Source: Acheta domesticus (lineage: Eukaryota > Arthropoda > Insecta > Orthoptera > Gryllidae). From it: a stretch of DNA of 64,000 nt. Location of the stretch: assembly GCA_031308135.1 (NCBI GenBank), contig JAHLJT010009419.1:64274540-64338539 (forward strand), written 5' to 3'. Position numbers and translations under genes: made by a program. Shown here one piece after another: positions 62,720 through 64,000 of this stretch. Each line of letters starts with the position of its first letter. The stretch's first letter is position 1. Below the pieces are notes generated by a model, which had not been told where the DNA came from, made no database searches, and was given only the letters and a program-made list of their open reading frames with translations.

Positions 62720-63030
62720 TTTCATGCACACCGAGGTGGTCCCGCCTTCCCCGCCCTCCAACTCCGCTCCCACCCGCGCCTCCGCCTGCCGCGCGCACGC
62801 CGGTCACGTAAACAATCGCCGGTGGTTTCGGGCCCAATTAGTGGCTGGCGGCGCGGGCGGCGCTTGCCGGAATGGGCAGCCGCCCCTCCCCGCCTCTCCC
62901 TTCCCCCCTCCACCCAGGCCCTTCCGGTCACTTGCGGAGTTTCCGGTAGAAGGCCGCCACAACCCAAAATCCTCCAGTCCTACTGGCGCGGTGCGTGGAA
63001 GGAACATGCTCGTTCAGCAGGAAGGGCGAA
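62720..63030. other. GC-rich island
   Basis: CpG-rich block with frames open on both strands and no recognisable protein motif. It could be a promoter or part of the repeat-rich neighbourhood. Confidence 0.45.
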
Positions 63031-63233
63031 ATATTTGCGCTGTGTGTGGCCATCGTCCGTATTTTTTACGTCTGTGATACATTTAACCTATCAGACAGTG
63101 ATAAAGGTTTCAGTAATGTACGCCAATGGCCTCAATTTCTCAACTCTAAATGTTAACTCAGAATGAGAAATTAACATGAAAATAGATCAAACGATGGAAA
63201 GAGATTCAAGTGCTCCGTTTAATACCATTACCC

Positions 63234-63343
63234 CTCCTCTCTCTCTCTCTCTCTCACACACTGTCTCTCTCTGTCTGTCTCTGTCTCTCTCTCTCTCTCT
63301 CACAAACACACACACACACACACACACATACATACGCACACAC
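63234..63343. repeat. (CT)n and (CA)n microsatellite
   Basis: CT/GTCT repeats followed by a CA run. Confidence 0.95.
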
Positions 63344-63380
63344 CAAACTCCTCTAGAAGCCTTTCCCATCATTTGTAGGT

Positions 63381-63655
63381 TTCCCGGTGATTCGTCACAA
63401 TCCAACAGTGCCTCTGACCGGGAGGTCCTAGGTACGAGTTTCGACGATTCCAGGATTTTCGACATTAAGTCGTCAGCGAGATCGAATTCAGTCCCTGTCT
63501 GAAGGGGAATTCTGACGGCCGGCTGCTCTGATAGAGAGTTTTCCGTGGTTTCTTCGATCAACACCAGTCCAATGCCAGAGCAGTGCTCTAACGAACGGGC
63601 CATGAACTTCGCGTGATCTTTTCTTCCCATTCCTTGCCCTATCCTCACCCCTTAC

Positions 63656-63710
<55 letters not shown>

Positions 63711-63940
63711 CATGCCCTACATTTTCTCTCATGCCGGGAGACCGATCGGGAGCTTGTCCCGGCTAGGGCGGTGCCCCGCTAATGGGAGATACCGGATTGG
63801 GGAAACACCGCTAGCCGACAGTAGGTAGGTGCCATTCAGCGGAGAAGATTACAGCCACTTCCCCGAGGTAAAAAGCATGCACTACACTTACGGGTATAAT
63901 GAGCTTAACAGTTGGCGTGCCCGGAATCACTGAGAAATAA
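63381..63940 (+). mobile_element. SINE family 1, near full-length decayed copy
   Basis: A decayed tRNA head (CTGACCGGGAGGTCCTAGG, B-box remnant GGTACGAGTTT near 63431) is followed by ATCGAATTCAGTCCC, GGCCGGCTGCTCTGAT, CCAATGCCAGAGCAGT, an expanded CA run, GGGAGACCGATCGGGAG, GCGGTGCCCCGCTAATGGG and GTGCCCGGAATCAC. The A box is not recognisable and no TSD was found. Frames across it are by-products. Confidence 0.8.
63658..63708. repeat. (CA)n microsatellite inside the SINE
   Basis: Perfect CA run at the position where other family 1 copies have a short ACAC-rich segment. Confidence 0.95.
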
Positions 63941-64000
63941 TGTATCAATGAGCCATAATGTAACACAAAATATCACTTTGTAGGTGCTTGGAGGAACGCG

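Noticed and set aside
61453..62811. Long frames on both strands (TLTITQ, CVIVRV and SLCDRE repeats)
   Set aside because: They are produced by a stop-free 18-base satellite unit whose length is a multiple of three. No start, splice or codon-use evidence supports a protein.

Overview
The window looks like non-coding DNA from a large, AT-rich, repeat-laden arthropod genome, most probably an insect. The reasons are broken LINE retrotransposons with insect-type reverse transcriptase and RNase H regions, tRNA-derived SINEs with target-site duplications, many micro- and minisatellites, small GC-rich islands in AT-rich DNA, and no dense gene layout. The species cannot be fixed from sequence alone. 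I see no bacterial operons, CRISPR arrays or phage genes.

Layout. 1-1460: the last coding exon of an unrecognised gene on the minus strand (364-508), with its upstream intron made of degenerate repeats that each carry a 3' splice-site-like motif. 1460-11000: mostly AT-rich DNA with a strong 63-nt hairpin (4633-4695), a 19-bp minisatellite, a possible non-coding first exon near 9300 and two GC-rich islands. 11011-11690: a complete SINE nested in an older SINE. 14130-15640: a C/T-rich tract. 15685-17570: a 5'-truncated LINE with a frameshift and stops. 18898-57547: two copies of one 18-19 kb segment on either side of exactly 1000 N. The left copy ends at the gap and the right copy starts at it, which is the pattern of two allelic contigs scaffolded side by side and not merged. 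57668-59391: a second 5'-truncated LINE with a 10-bp target-site duplication and an intact 3' open frame. 61616-62658: a 58-unit, 18-bp satellite. 62720-63030: a GC-rich island. 63380-63940: another SINE copy.

How parts relate. The 219-bp SINE at 11023-11241 and the LINE at 57668-59391 match at 23 of the last 30 positions before their A-rich tails, as expected if the LINE machinery mobilises the SINE. A longer SINE family (about 560 bp, tail of repeated AATC) occurs at least six times. One insertion of it, present in both 19-kb copies, splits a GC-rich island whose rejoined flanks hold an open frame and may be an exon. Apart from the exon at 364-508, no host protein-coding gene is supported with confidence, and I did not find a convincing new multi-gene system.
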